Source of the DNA: Cyclobacterium qasimii M12-11B
GTDB lineage: Bacteria; Bacteroidota; Bacteroidia; Cytophagales; Cyclobacteriaceae
Reading direction: 5' to 3'
Assembly (NCBI RefSeq): GCF_000427295.1
Contig: NZ_ATNM01000003.1
Location: 43,351 to 107,350, forward strand
Length of the DNA: 64,000 nt
Of this stretch, positions 1 through 9,696 are shown piece after piece (the stretch's first letter is position 1; every line of letters starts with the position of its first letter). The position numbers and the translations under genes were made by a program. The notes below the pieces were generated by a model. That model had not been told where the DNA came from. It saw only the letters and a list, made by a program, of their open reading frames with translations, and ran no database searches.

Positions 1-398
1 TACTTTAATCCAATTTCAGTCTCAGTTTGTCTTTTTCTAACGAGATACCTGGTTTCTTTTTCATGATCTCCTTGTACCTCAAATGTACTTGAGGTGTTTT
101 TGGCGTCTGCGGTGATAAAAATACTGTCCCCTTGGCTTAGGTAAAGTTCAAATCGAGTTCGCCCTGAAAACAAACTATAAACTAACCCCTCGTCCCCTTC
201 GAATTTAAGTTTAAAATTACCTTCACCGTCTATTTTACCATTTGCAATTTCTCCGTCATGAAAAAGAGTAACCTCTTCTGACTCCAGATTAATGATTTTT
301 CCAGAAACGATAACTGTTGGGTCCTGAGGTGCTTGTTTTTGGGAACAACCATACATTAAAATCAATACAATCAGGACAAAATTAATTGGGTTTCTCAT
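1..398 (-). CDS. Lipoprotein, 5' part only (cut by window edge)
   Basis: Reading the minus strand from the ATG at 398-396 gives an open frame of about 132 codons that runs off the window without a stop. The N-terminus is a lipoprotein signal with a hydrophobic core and a lipobox ending LMYGC, so the mature protein should be a membrane-anchored lipoprotein. After the Cys comes a short linker, then a beta-rich segment (VIVSGKIINL, GKIDGEGNFKLKFE) of the kind found at the N-terminus of Bacteroidota TlpA-like thioredoxin lipoproteins. The C-terminal domain that would decide the function lies outside the window, so a disulfide-reductase role is only a guess. Confidence 0.6.
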   Translation of the reverse strand, partial: MRNPINFVLIVLILMYGCSQKQAPQDPTVIVSGKIINLESEEVTLFHDGEIANGKIDGEGNFKLKFEGDEGLVYSLFSGRTRFELYLSQGDSIFITADAKNTSSTFEVQGDHEKETRYLVRKRQTETEIGLK

Positions 399-671
399 TC
401 TTAGTTTTTTTTGGGAAAGCACATTATACAGTATTGATATTTAATCTTCTGTATACTTAATTTAAAAGTACAACAGGTTTTTGAAAACTAAAAGTTAAAA
501 AATCATAACACTTACATTGAAAGCTTTTAACCAACGCAGTTGAGAAAATTTAGGTCTGTAAACAATTGTTACCATTGTTTTAGCATCAGATTATAAAAGC
601 AATAACAACCAATATAATAGTAGTTTTATTTTTGTAGATTGTATTTAAATCATTCTCTCTAATAGAGGAAA

Positions 672-1790
672 GTGAATTACCTAAAAATTCAATTTTACAA
701 AATAAGCCATGACAGAATTATAAAAGCTTTCGACAGTCACAATGAATTTGAAAGAAGCTCCTATTTCACAGTCTGTTATAACCAAATAGCCTCAAAACTT
801 CTTTTTGATACACCACTTGAAGAACAAAAAGCGAATATGGAGGCAGTTCTTGAAACAATTGATCTCAATTCACAGAAGATGGAAGTGGTTTGTAAAAACT
901 GGAATACAGAAAACACTAAAAACGCTGACTTTTCTAAAGATTTCCCCAACCAATATCTTTTAAAAAGTGGATCAAAAAGCCTGGTAATTTGGCTGACATT
1001 GGACAATGAATATCTTTCCGCTGATTTCCTATATGACAGCTCAGATTTGGAACTTGAGCATTGGGTGATTTCAACCAACCATAAACTACGTACAAAATTT
1101 GGTCTTAATCGAACACCGGTATTCAAAGTACTATCGAAAAATGGAGGCGCTTTTTTTACTGAAGATGTAAGAACAGAAAGTTTCGAAGCTGATTTAAAGA
1201 AAATGTATAACGATGATTTTCTAGAAATAAATGAATTAGTTGAGGAATCACTAAATACTGACAAAGCAGGATTGATCTTGTTTCATGGCGTACCCGGAAC
1301 AGGCAAGACCTCCTATATAAAGCACCTCATAAATACGTTTGATGAAAAAGATTTCATATTTATCCAGAATGAATTTATTAATGAATTACTCCACCCCGAT
1401 TTTATATCCTTTTTACTCAAGCATAGAAATGTAGTTCTAATAATTGAAGACGCTGAGAAAGTATTAATGAACAGGGTGCAAAAAAATGAAAGCTCTGTGG
1501 TTTCTACCATACTGCAACTTACAGACGGTCTCTTCAGCGACTATTTGAACATAAAAATAATTTGTACTTTTAATACAAGCATCGATAAAATTGATACCGC
1601 GCTTTTAAGAAAAGGAAGAATGATTGCTTACTACGAGTTTCAACCCTTGGTTGCACAAAAAGCAAATGAACTCCTTAAGTCTTTGAATTTTGAATCGACT
1701 AACCAGGAATTGACCTTGGCTGATATTTATAACTACCGAAATAAAAATTTCAATCAGGTTGAAAAAGGAAAAATAGGCTTTTTTAAATAA
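672..1790 (+). CDS. AAA-family ATPase, BCS1-like
   Basis: This is a 372-residue protein with an AAA+ module in its C-terminal half. Walker A is GVPGTGKT (residues 206-213), Walker B is VVLIIED (254-260), sensor 1 lies in IICTFNT (about 296-302), and LLRKGRM (311-317) supplies the probable arginine finger. The GRM motif and short AAA core resemble BCS1-like stand-alone AAA ATPases. The N-terminal 190 residues have no recognisable domain and probably bind the substrate. The start is GTG at 672, preceded by AGAGG at a short spacing; no better ATG lies upstream. It stands alone on this strand, and the next gene is convergent. The substrate is unknown. The AAA assignment is firm, the BCS1-like label less so. 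Confidence 0.8.
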   Translation: MNYLKIQFYKISHDRIIKAFDSHNEFERSSYFTVCYNQIASKLLFDTPLEEQKANMEAVLETIDLNSQKMEVVCKNWNTENTKNADFSKDFPNQYLLKSGSKSLVIWLTLDNEYLSADFLYDSSDLELEHWVISTNHKLRTKFGLNRTPVFKVLSKNGGAFFTEDVRTESFEADLKKMYNDDFLEINELVEESLNTDKAGLILFHGVPGTGKTSYIKHLINTFDEKDFIFIQNEFINELLHPDFISFLLKHRNVVLIIEDAEKVLMNRVQKNESSVVSTILQLTDGLFSDYLNIKIICTFNTSIDKIDTALLRKGRMIAYYEFQPLVAQKANELLKSLNFESTNQELTLADIYNYRNKNFNQVEKGKIGFFK

Positions 1791-1794
1791 ACAG

Positions 1795-1844
1795 GATGAG
1801 ACCGCTATTTCATCGGTTCATCTCCCCAACTGTCCGGAGGACAG
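1795..1844. repeat. Two adjacent palindromes in a convergent intergenic gap (REP-like or terminators)
   Basis: Just after the ATPase stop, GATGA(G)ACCG at 1795-1804 pairs with CGGTTCATC at 1814-1822 with one bulged G. Directly after it, CTGTCC (1830-1835) pairs with GGACAG (1839-1844) around a GGA loop. Neither is followed by a clear T-run. They may end transcription between the convergent genes or be REP-like palindromes. Confidence 0.4.
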
Positions 1845-2025
1845 GGCCCAAATAAAGGGCTAGAAATCGGATTCCTTTTCATTCGCCAACTACTGTTAGT
1901 TTATCTTTGAAAAATGTGAACTAAAAACCAATAATTCAATCCAAGCAGAGCATAAAATCTCGACCTATTCCATCTGTGGTCTCCCGAAATCTATAAAATT
2001 TACATCAACCATTATCACCCAAACC

Positions 2026-3543
2026 TCACTGCTTCCCCTTCAGTAAAAACCGCTCTTGGTTGCGAATGAATTCTTCGGGCTTATTGTGGTTGGCCTTCTT
2101 TTCATTGTATTTTGGTAATCCTTCCCATACTGGTCCTTCCTTTTTGATCTCTTCCAGCAGTACAAGCAATTCATTTTTCATGGCCTCCAACTTTTCCGGT
2201 TCGGTAGCTGCCAGGTCCTTCTGTTGGCCAACATCGTTTACCACATTGTACAACTCAAAAAATTCGGGCTGAATGGTTTTTATAAAAGTCATGTCCACAT
2301 CCGTAACCCCGTGAGTTCTGGGGACGGGATCATTGGCTCTGGCCAGCAACATATAGTCCCCTTTCCGCATGGCTAACTCCGGGGAACTCCTGTAAAAATA
2401 CCACAGCATGGGCTTTTCCCTTAGTATTGTTCCTCCTTCCAATAATGGAAGAAGGTTTATCCCATCATATTTCCTGTCCTCAGGAAGGGCCACACCACAC
2501 AATTCACTAATGGTTGGCAGTAGGTCCTGAAACCAAATTGGCGTCTCAATTTCCCTATTCCCAGGAAAAGCACCGGGGTAAGAGAAAATGCCTGGAACCT
2601 TAATACCCCCATCATATACTTCACCTTTCAATCCGCGTAGTTCCCCTTGGGAACTCATTCGATAAGGCCCGTTATCAGAGGCGAAGAAAACCATTGTGTT
2701 TTTATCCAATCCTCTTGATTTTAAAGCCTGCAAGATTCGGCCAGCGGCCAAATCCATGTTTTCAATATTGGCAAAATATTCAGCGGTCTTCTTATCGTAG
2801 CCTGGATAATTGGCGATCAAATTATCCGGTGAAGCAACTTTCGCATGAGGCTCATGAAAAGCCACATAAAGGAAGAATGGTTGCTCTTTTTTATATTTTT
2901 GCTCAAACCACAGCTCCACTTCATCGGCTATCAGTTGACAGGAATACCCCTCCACCTTTCCTAATGATGAGCCGTTTCTAATAAAGTTGACAGGATTGAG
3001 ATGAGAAGGTTGGGCATTGTTTTCTGTGCCAAGTGTATAATCAAATCCCTGCTGATGTGGCTGGGGCTGGTTTAGGCCCGGGTCTTGAGGAAGAACACTC
3101 AAATGCCATTTTCCAAAATGAGCGGTCTGATAGCCCACAGGTTTTAGTAGCTCGGCAATCGTTATTTCATTGTCAGGAAGATGCATGACTGAACCTGGAG
3201 GCCTATAGCTGTACATGCCCGCACGAGCAGGAATTCTACCCGTCAAAATACCAACCCTTGAAGGGGAACAATTAGGTGCACCGGCATAGCAATTGGTAAA
3301 TTTCACCCCTTCAGATGCCAAAGCATCCAGATTTGGTGTGTTTGCCACACCACCGTAACCATGCAGATCTGCATAGCCCATATCATCGGCAAGAATGATT
3401 ACAACATTTGGACGTAATGAAATTTCCTGAGGTTTTATAGTCTCCCCAATTCCCCTGCTTTGACAAAGTACAACATTGGTCAAAGCAAAAAAGAGAAAAG
3501 GTAAGCAGAATAGGGGTTTTGGTGTTAATATAACTTTTGACAT
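2026..3543 (-). CDS. S1-family sulfatase, secreted
   Basis: A 505-residue type I (formylglycine) sulfatase. An N-terminal signal peptide is followed by the metal-binding start NVVIILADDMGYADLHGYGG and the sulfatase signature CSPSR (residues 92-96). Cys92 is the residue expected to become formylglycine, followed by the usual LTGR. Later motifs fit the fold: GKWHLS, FFASDNGP and DGGIKVPGIF. It should hydrolyse sulfate esters, most likely on a glycan, in the periplasm or outside the cell. The general arylsulfatase A/GALNS-like pattern does not give the substrate. It is divergent from the DUF5916 gene at 3849 and sits at the edge of the sulfatase/SusCD locus. The frame is intact. Confidence 0.9.
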   Translation of the reverse strand: MSKVILTPKPLFCLPFLFFALTNVVLCQSRGIGETIKPQEISLRPNVVIILADDMGYADLHGYGGVANTPNLDALASEGVKFTNCYAGAPNCSPSRVGILTGRIPARAGMYSYRPPGSVMHLPDNEITIAELLKPVGYQTAHFGKWHLSVLPQDPGLNQPQPHQQGFDYTLGTENNAQPSHLNPVNFIRNGSSLGKVEGYSCQLIADEVELWFEQKYKKEQPFFLYVAFHEPHAKVASPDNLIANYPGYDKKTAEYFANIENMDLAAGRILQALKSRGLDKNTMVFFASDNGPYRMSSQGELRGLKGEVYDGGIKVPGIFSYPGAFPGNREIETPIWFQDLLPTISELCGVALPEDRKYDGINLLPLLEGGTILREKPMLWYFYRSSPELAMRKGDYMLLARANDPVPRTHGVTDVDMTFIKTIQPEFFELYNVVNDVGQQKDLAATEPEKLEAMKNELLVLLEEIKKEGPVWEGLPKYNEKKANHNKPEEFIRNQERFLLKGKQ

Positions 3544-3848
3544 TTTATTGCTTTGAGTTTATTCACTTGTTACTTGGGACTTGAAAGGCAGATTAGCTAA
3601 TGAATAGCCCATGTTCGGTAATTTATACAAATAGCTCTTTTCTCAATGTCGACAGGATAAATTTGCCGTTTTTTCTTAAAAACAACTGCACCCTTGCTTA
3701 TTCAACTAATATTCGGTGAAAAATCTCGTAAAATCAACAGGAACTTTAAACAATTACCTACCAACCATGAACTACTAACACAATTCTCAGCCCTTCCATA
3801 TAATAACTTCTGACAAGTCTTAATTATTCGCTTATTTCAAGTTTATAA
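3544..3848. promoter_or_regulatory. Divergent intergenic region between sulfatase and DUF5916 gene
   Basis: About 305 bases separate two divergent starts, so promoters for both genes must lie here. The DNA is AT-rich. I found no convincing Bacteroidota -33/-7 pair, operator palindrome or small ORF. Confidence 0.4.
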
Positions 3849-6047
3849 ATGGGTATGTCTGGAAGAAAATCTTTAATATTATTCTTTTCATGTTTTTTTC
3901 TACTGTTTGGTCTTTATGCCCAACAGCCTAGAGACATTACTGCCTATCGTTTAGTAAACGGTGAACATATTAACCTCGATGGAAGGATAGACGAATCTTT
4001 TTGGGCTAAAGTCCACGCGGCAACGGCATTCCGCCAACAGGAACCACTGGAAGGACAGCTTGCCACTGAGCAAACCTCCGTACAAATCGCATTTGATGAA
4101 AAAAACCTGTACATAGGTGCAAGGTTTTATGATAGCCAGCCGGATGAAATCAAAGCCTTCCAGAAAAGACGGGACGCCTCTCTGGACACCGACGATAAGT
4201 TTGCATTTATTCTGGACACCTACAATGACCAACGCTCCGCCTTTTATTTTGAAATCAATCCCCATGGCCTTATGGGAGATGGGATTTTAAGAACAGGTCA
4301 GGGTGCTGAAGTCAATAGGGACTGGAATGGGATTTGGAGAGTCTGGGTAACACGGGATGACAAAGGATGGTCTGCCGAAATCCGCATACCTTTTATGACC
4401 TTAAACTTTGATCCCAAAAACGAAACTTGGGGCATAAATTTCCTTAGAACCATCCGAAGGAAAAATGAAATCACCCTCTGGGAAGGTTTCAAAAGAAATC
4501 AGGGAATCGAAAGACCCCAGGATGCAGGAAAACTCAGGGGCTTGTCCAATATCAATCAAGGAATTGGATTAGAAGCCATCCCCTATGCCATCACCACACA
4601 GTCAAGACTAAGGGATGACCCTGAGGGCTCGATGGAGAAACAAACCACCTTCAATGCAGGTGGCGAATTAAATTATAACATCACCCCTAATTTAAAAGCT
4701 GGCATCACTGTCAATACTGATTTTGCAGAAGCAGAAGTGGATGACCGACAAGTTAACCTCACCCGGTTTCCAATAGTATTGCCTGAAAGAAGGGATTTTT
4801 TCCTACAAGGAGCCAATGTTTTTGTATTTGCTCCCTCAAGTAACCCTACCCCTTATTTCAGTCGAAAAATAGGTCTACAGGATGGTCGTGCCATACCAAT
4901 AAAACATGGCGCCAGACTTATTGGCCGCATAAAAAACACAGACATAGGCTTTCTACAAGCACGTACCGGGGAATCCGGAGGACTTCCGGGAGAAAATTTC
5001 ACGGTGGGCAGGGTATTGCAAAACATCTCCGCTGAAAGTACCATTGGCGCCATTTATACCCGTAGAGACACTGATGGAGACAGCCTTCCAGTGAGAGAAA
5101 CATTTGGCGCAGACATTAATTTAAGTACCTCCAAGTTTTTTGGAGATAAAAACTTTCAATTTGAAGCTTTCTTTGTAGGTCACAGCCCTTCCTTTTTTAG
5201 TGATAGCAGCAGTATTATGGATCGATCTGTCCGTGGCTTCCGATTCAACTTCCCCAACCAACCCTGGGATGCCCATATTTCTTACCGGGAATTCGGTGTC
5301 AATTACGACCCTGCTGTAGGTTTTGTCCCACGAGTTGGATTCAGAAGGCTCCAACCCACAATCACTTACAATCCACTAATAGAAAGAAGCTCCATTCTAA
5401 GAGAACTGAGCTGGCAATATGATTTTGAGTACTTAATGATGATGAACTGGAAACCAGCGACAGTAAATCACGAAGTCAGGGTGCTTGGATTAAGGTTTGA
5501 AACAGGGGATTTCATCAATTTTTCTTTCCTCCACAATTATGAATTCCTGGATTTTACCTTCGATATTTTGCGGGATGGTGCCTTTTTAATTCCGGAAGGC
5601 ACTTACCAAAACAGAGGACACTCAATAGAAGCTTCTTCCGCTCCGTTTAGAAAATTTGGCGGCACGGCTACCTTCACCAATATCGGGTTTTGGACAGGCA
5701 GGCAAGTAAGCTTAGAGACAGATGTGTTTGTAAGGCCTTTTGTAGGACTAAATATGACCGCAAGTTATATTCATAGCAGTGTGCACCTGGAACAGGGAGA
5801 TTTCAAAACCCATTTATTAAGGCTAAACAGCAGCTATGACTTTTCCCAATGGGTATCGATGAATTTCAATATTCAATATGACAACCTTACTGAAAGATTG
5901 GGAACAAACAGCCGCTTTATCTGGGTGATAGATCCTGGCAACACTTTTTTTATCGTGCACAACCACAACTGGCAACGTTTTACAGACCGGTTCAATGTCA
6001 TGGAAATTCAATCCACTGTTAAACTGGCTTATACTTTGAGGTTTTAA
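3849..6047 (+). CDS. DUF5916 protein with N-terminal CBM9-like domain
   Basis: A 732-residue exported protein. The first 24 or so residues form a signal peptide ending in YAQQ. Residues of about 30-220 match the carbohydrate-binding family 9-like fold seen at the start of DUF5916 proteins (NLDGRIDESFWAKV, VQIAFDEKNLYIGARFYD, GWSAEIRIPF). The remainder is rich in alternating beta-strands and ends in an aromatic strand (YTLRF), as in outer-membrane barrels. This suggests an outer-membrane protein that binds glycans. In Bacteroidota the family often lies next to sulfatases and SusCD, as here, but its biochemical role is unsettled. Translation could start at 3849 or at the in-frame ATG two codons later. 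A remnant of a paralogue lies at 22366-22659. Confidence 0.85.
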   Translation: MGMSGRKSLILFFSCFFLLFGLYAQQPRDITAYRLVNGEHINLDGRIDESFWAKVHAATAFRQQEPLEGQLATEQTSVQIAFDEKNLYIGARFYDSQPDEIKAFQKRRDASLDTDDKFAFILDTYNDQRSAFYFEINPHGLMGDGILRTGQGAEVNRDWNGIWRVWVTRDDKGWSAEIRIPFMTLNFDPKNETWGINFLRTIRRKNEITLWEGFKRNQGIERPQDAGKLRGLSNINQGIGLEAIPYAITTQSRLRDDPEGSMEKQTTFNAGGELNYNITPNLKAGITVNTDFAEAEVDDRQVNLTRFPIVLPERRDFFLQGANVFVFAPSSNPTPYFSRKIGLQDGRAIPIKHGARLIGRIKNTDIGFLQARTGESGGLPGENFTVGRVLQNISAESTIGAIYTRRDTDGDSLPVRETFGADINLSTSKFFGDKNFQFEAFFVGHSPSFFSDSSSIMDRSVRGFRFNFPNQPWDAHISYREFGVNYDPAVGFVPRVGFRRLQPTITYNPLIERSSILRELSWQYDFEYLMMMNWKPATVNHEVRVLGLRFETGDFINFSFLHNYEFLDFTFDILRDGAFLIPEGTYQNRGHSIEASSAPFRKFGGTATFTNIGFWTGRQVSLETDVFVRPFVGLNMTASYIHSSVHLEQGDFKTHLLRLNSSYDFSQWVSMNFNIQYDNLTERLGTNSRFIWVIDPGNTFFIVHNHNWQRFTDRFNVMEIQSTVKLAYTLRF

Positions 6048-6470
6048 AGCTATAAATCTACTTTTTTGATCAAAATAACACACCAAATATTCAATAATTT
6101 TAGTGATCGTTTTTCCATTTTTTTATTCTATGTAATCCTCATTATTTCACTCTGATTCCAGGTTTTGAAAAAACAACTTCTAAAAGCAATGCATGTCCTA
6201 TCGGTAATCGCAAACCTGTTTCACCTATGGTATTTCGTACTTATTGGTCTTTAAAACCATTTTTATTAGGTTTTACTCCTCCACACTATTTATAAATTAA
6301 AACTTATAATTACATCTACACCTATCAAATATTTAGGAATAATACTTAACATGGGTTAATAAAAACTTAAAAAGAAATTATCATGTATTATTATAATATA
6401 AATTTAAAACTTTATATTATTGTCCCAATTGTGATAATATCAATTAACAATTAATTTAAAAACCCAATTT
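6048..6470. other. Intergenic leader upstream of susC
   Basis: About 420 bases without a gene. The last 150 bases are extremely AT-rich, with an imperfect inverted repeat near 6427-6445 centred on TGATAATATCA. It should hold the promoter for the SusCD-sulfatase run. No consensus promoter, sigma/anti-sigma pair or hybrid two-component regulator is visible beside it. Confidence 0.35.
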
Positions 6471-9400
6471 ATGAAATTAAATATGCTGTATCATCAATGG
6501 CTGGTAAAGAAGCTTTTGTTTGGAACGGTGGTCATTTTATCGCTCTCCAGCTTTACTCCCCTCATCGGGGATTCCCCAACAGACCACATTTACACTAAAG
6601 GCAATCATCTCAATCAGCCTCACAATAACCTGGAAAAAACTTTGATTCAGCCCTCTGAAACAATGATGGACGTATCCGTTTCTGGTACTGTCCTGGATCA
6701 AGCAGGGGATCCAATCCCTGGAGTAACAATCTCTGTTGCTGGTGCTGGAATAGGGACGGCAACTGATCTTGATGGTAAATACACCATTTCCGTTCCCGAA
6801 GGGTCTACTTTGGTCTTTTCATTTATTGGTTTTGAATCCCAAAGGATACTAGTTGGGGACCAAAGCATCATAAATGTAACCTTGAATGAAGACATTTCTT
6901 CACTCGATGAGGTAGTGGTCGTGGGATACAGTGCCAGACGTCAGTCTGAACTGTCCTCTTCAGTCGCTATAGTTGGTGAGAAGGATTTAAAAAATGGGGT
7001 TATCTCCAATAACCTGGGAACCATGCTTCAGGGAAAAGTTGCTGGATTAACAGTTTCCAATACAGAAGGCAGGCCCGGAAGTGCTACCAATATAGTAATT
7101 AGAGGGGTAGGATCAATAGGTGCAGGCTACGGCCCTTTATACGTAGTAGATGGGGTTATTGGTGGCTCTGCTAACCCAATGGACATTGCTTCAATTACAG
7201 TTTTGAAAGACGCAGCCGCTACAGGACTTTATGGTTCCCGTGCCGCCAATGGGGTAATCATCATTACCACCAAAAAGGAAAAAGTGGCGAAACCAAAGTT
7301 AGTTACAGTGGATCGGCAGGGATTAGTCAATTCAGGAATGGCAATTTAGAAATGATGAATTCTGCTGAACTTTACGACAGGCAAGAACAAGGATTTAGAA
7401 ACTTTTATGATGCGCAAGTATCAGCAGGTGTTCCGGTTTATACAAACCAGACCTTTGACCAATACCTTGGAAATGTGTTGCCTTCTTCCCTTTTGGCTTC
7501 AGATACTGACTGGCAGTCCTTGCTTACCAGAACAGGTCATGTAAATCAGCATCAGCTTTCTGTATCAGGAGGAAGTGAAAAAACAACGTTCTATATAAGT
7601 GGTAACTATTACAATGAACTTGGAACGGTGCTTGGAACGGAATACCAGAACATGGATTTGAGAGCGAACCTGAAACATCAGATTTCTGATAGGGTTACCT
7701 TACAAACCAGAATAAATGCAGGTGCAAATAGGGCCCCAAATGAACCTTTAGAAGGCCAGGAAGGAACAATGACCCAATTGTACAATAATTTACCATGGGA
7801 TCCCGCATTTGAAGCTGATGGAACAACTCCCTATAATCCATTGGAAGCAGGGAATACCTGGATTGGAAATGCCAAATCAAATTATTTCTACAACAAGGAT
7901 CACCAAAGTGATATCACCAAAAACATGCGATTTGGAATTGATCTTCAGCTTGACGTAGATATCACAGACTGGATGAGATTTTCCACCACAAACAGGGTTG
8001 GATTAGCAGGAACCGATTGGACACAACTTCTGGACAAGGATCACCAGTTGGCCAGCTTTGAGAATGGCAGAGTAAGCCAGACCTATACCTATGACCAATC
8101 TTTCCTTACCTCAAATCTTCTGAACCTGGAACACCGAATCGGTGACCACAGTTTTGCGGGAATATTGGGCCAGGAATACAATTATCTCACCTCTTCTTTT
8201 ACCGGAGCCGTTGGAATGGATTTAGCGGGTGATTTAAGTGCCCTAAGTGCTGCTGGGAGCCCAAAGTCTGTCGCTGGAAACAGTACCGAAACAGGTTTTT
8301 CATCCTATTTTGGACAAGTAGACTATAATTATCAAGGCAAGTATTTTTTGGTCAGCTCTGTTAGAAGAGATGCCTCTTCCAGATTTGGAGCCAATAACCG
8401 ATGGGCTACTTTTTATTCTGTTGGAGCATCATGGAATGTCAACAGGGAAAACTTTTTGAAAGATGCTACATGGATTGATTTATTAAAAATCAGGACAAGT
8501 TATGGTACTACAGGAAATGCCAATATCGCTCCATACCTGTCCCTTGGAACTTACAGCTTCACCTCTAACAGTACCTACAACGGGCTTTCAGGAGCGCGAC
8601 CTGCACGTAGGGAAAATCCAGATTTAACCTGGGAAATGGCTTATACCACCAATTTAGGGCTGGAATTCTCCATGTTTAACCGCATTAATATTGAGGTCGA
8701 CTATTACAATAGGGTAAATAAGAATTTGTTGCAAAATGTACCCCTATCTGCATCCAGCGGTTTTGCAAGCCAGCAAAGAAATGTAGGTTCTGTTAGAAAC
8801 CGAGGGCTTGATGTCAGTATCACCACCGTCAATCTGGACGGAGCCATAAGGTGGGAAACCAATTTCAATGTAAACATTAATAAAAATAAGGTTTTGGCAT
8901 TGAATCAGGGAGAAGACATTGCCAGTGGGCAGATGAGGATTCGGGAAGGTTTACCTATGAGGTATTTCTATATGAAAGAATGGGCTGGAGCTGACCCACA
9001 GACAGGCGATCCACTTTGGGTAAGGTGGGAAGATGCTGAAGGCAACCTAATTCATGGCGCGGATAAAACTGAGCCCGCTACTATCAGCACAACCAATACG
9101 TACAATGCGGCAAGCAACCTGTTCGTAAGTTCAGCCTACCCGGATTTTACGGGTGGTATTAGAAATGACCTTTTCTATAAGAATTTTTCTTTAAGTGTTT
9201 TGGCCAATTATGCTGTTGGACAAAGTATTTACTTTTCCCACAGAGAGCGGATAGATTCTGATAATAACAGTACCAATCAAAATCAGATGAAGCTTCAAGG
9301 GGATTGGGTACGTTGGGAAAACCCTGGTGATATCGCCACCCACCCACGATTGCTGAGTGGTGGAAGTGCCTCGAATGGGACGTCCTCCAGGTACTTGGAA

Positions 9401-9637
9401 GATGCTAGCTATTTCCGCATCCAGAATGTGAGATTGGATTATGCCTTTCCCGAGAAAGTTTACAAATTTTCGGGTTTGAGAATTTATCTCAGTATGGACA
9501 ATTTGGCCGTTTTCACCAAATTCAGTGGTGGAGATCCAGATGTAAATATGGAAAACCCAGTTATCGCCCAATCAGCTAATAGCGCCAGGTTTTCTCCTAC
9601 CAGAAAAATCCTTCTAGGTGTAAGTTTTGATCTTTAA
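6471..9637 (+). pseudogene. susC: SusC/RagA-type TonB-dependent outer-membrane transporter, broken by a frameshift
   Basis: Two adjacent frames together make one SusC protein of about 1055 residues, the normal family length. The first (6471-7349) has a signal peptide, a CarboxypepD_reg-like domain (VSGTVLDQAGDPIPGVTISV), the TonB-box-like SLDEVVVVGY and a plug ending GLYGSRAANGVIIITTKK. The second supplies the beta-barrel to the C-terminal strand KILLGVSFDL. After KPK the first frame degenerates and stops at 7349. The other frame, readable from 7301, continues SYSGSAGISQFRNGNLEMMN, exactly what follows in this family. One missing base at about 7298-7300 explains the break; reading AAAGATTAGT would restore it. 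It is either a pseudogene or a sequence error. Intact, it would import a glycan across the outer membrane with SusD. Confidence 0.88.
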
Positions 9638-9696
9638 GAATTTTAATCGCCATAAAATGAAAAAAATCTATAAATATTATATTAGTTACCGTTTTC

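Noticed and set aside
776..1264. Long antisense ORF on the AAA ATPase gene
   Set aside because: It is a shadow frame with no motif, no signal and low-complexity Ser/Phe composition. The same applies to the antisense frames on the sulfatases, acnB, ppc and mrp genes.
6471..9637. SusC read as two separate genes
   Set aside because: The second frame supplies the exact missing family sequence from 7301, with no start signal or leader of its own, so one broken gene is the better reading.
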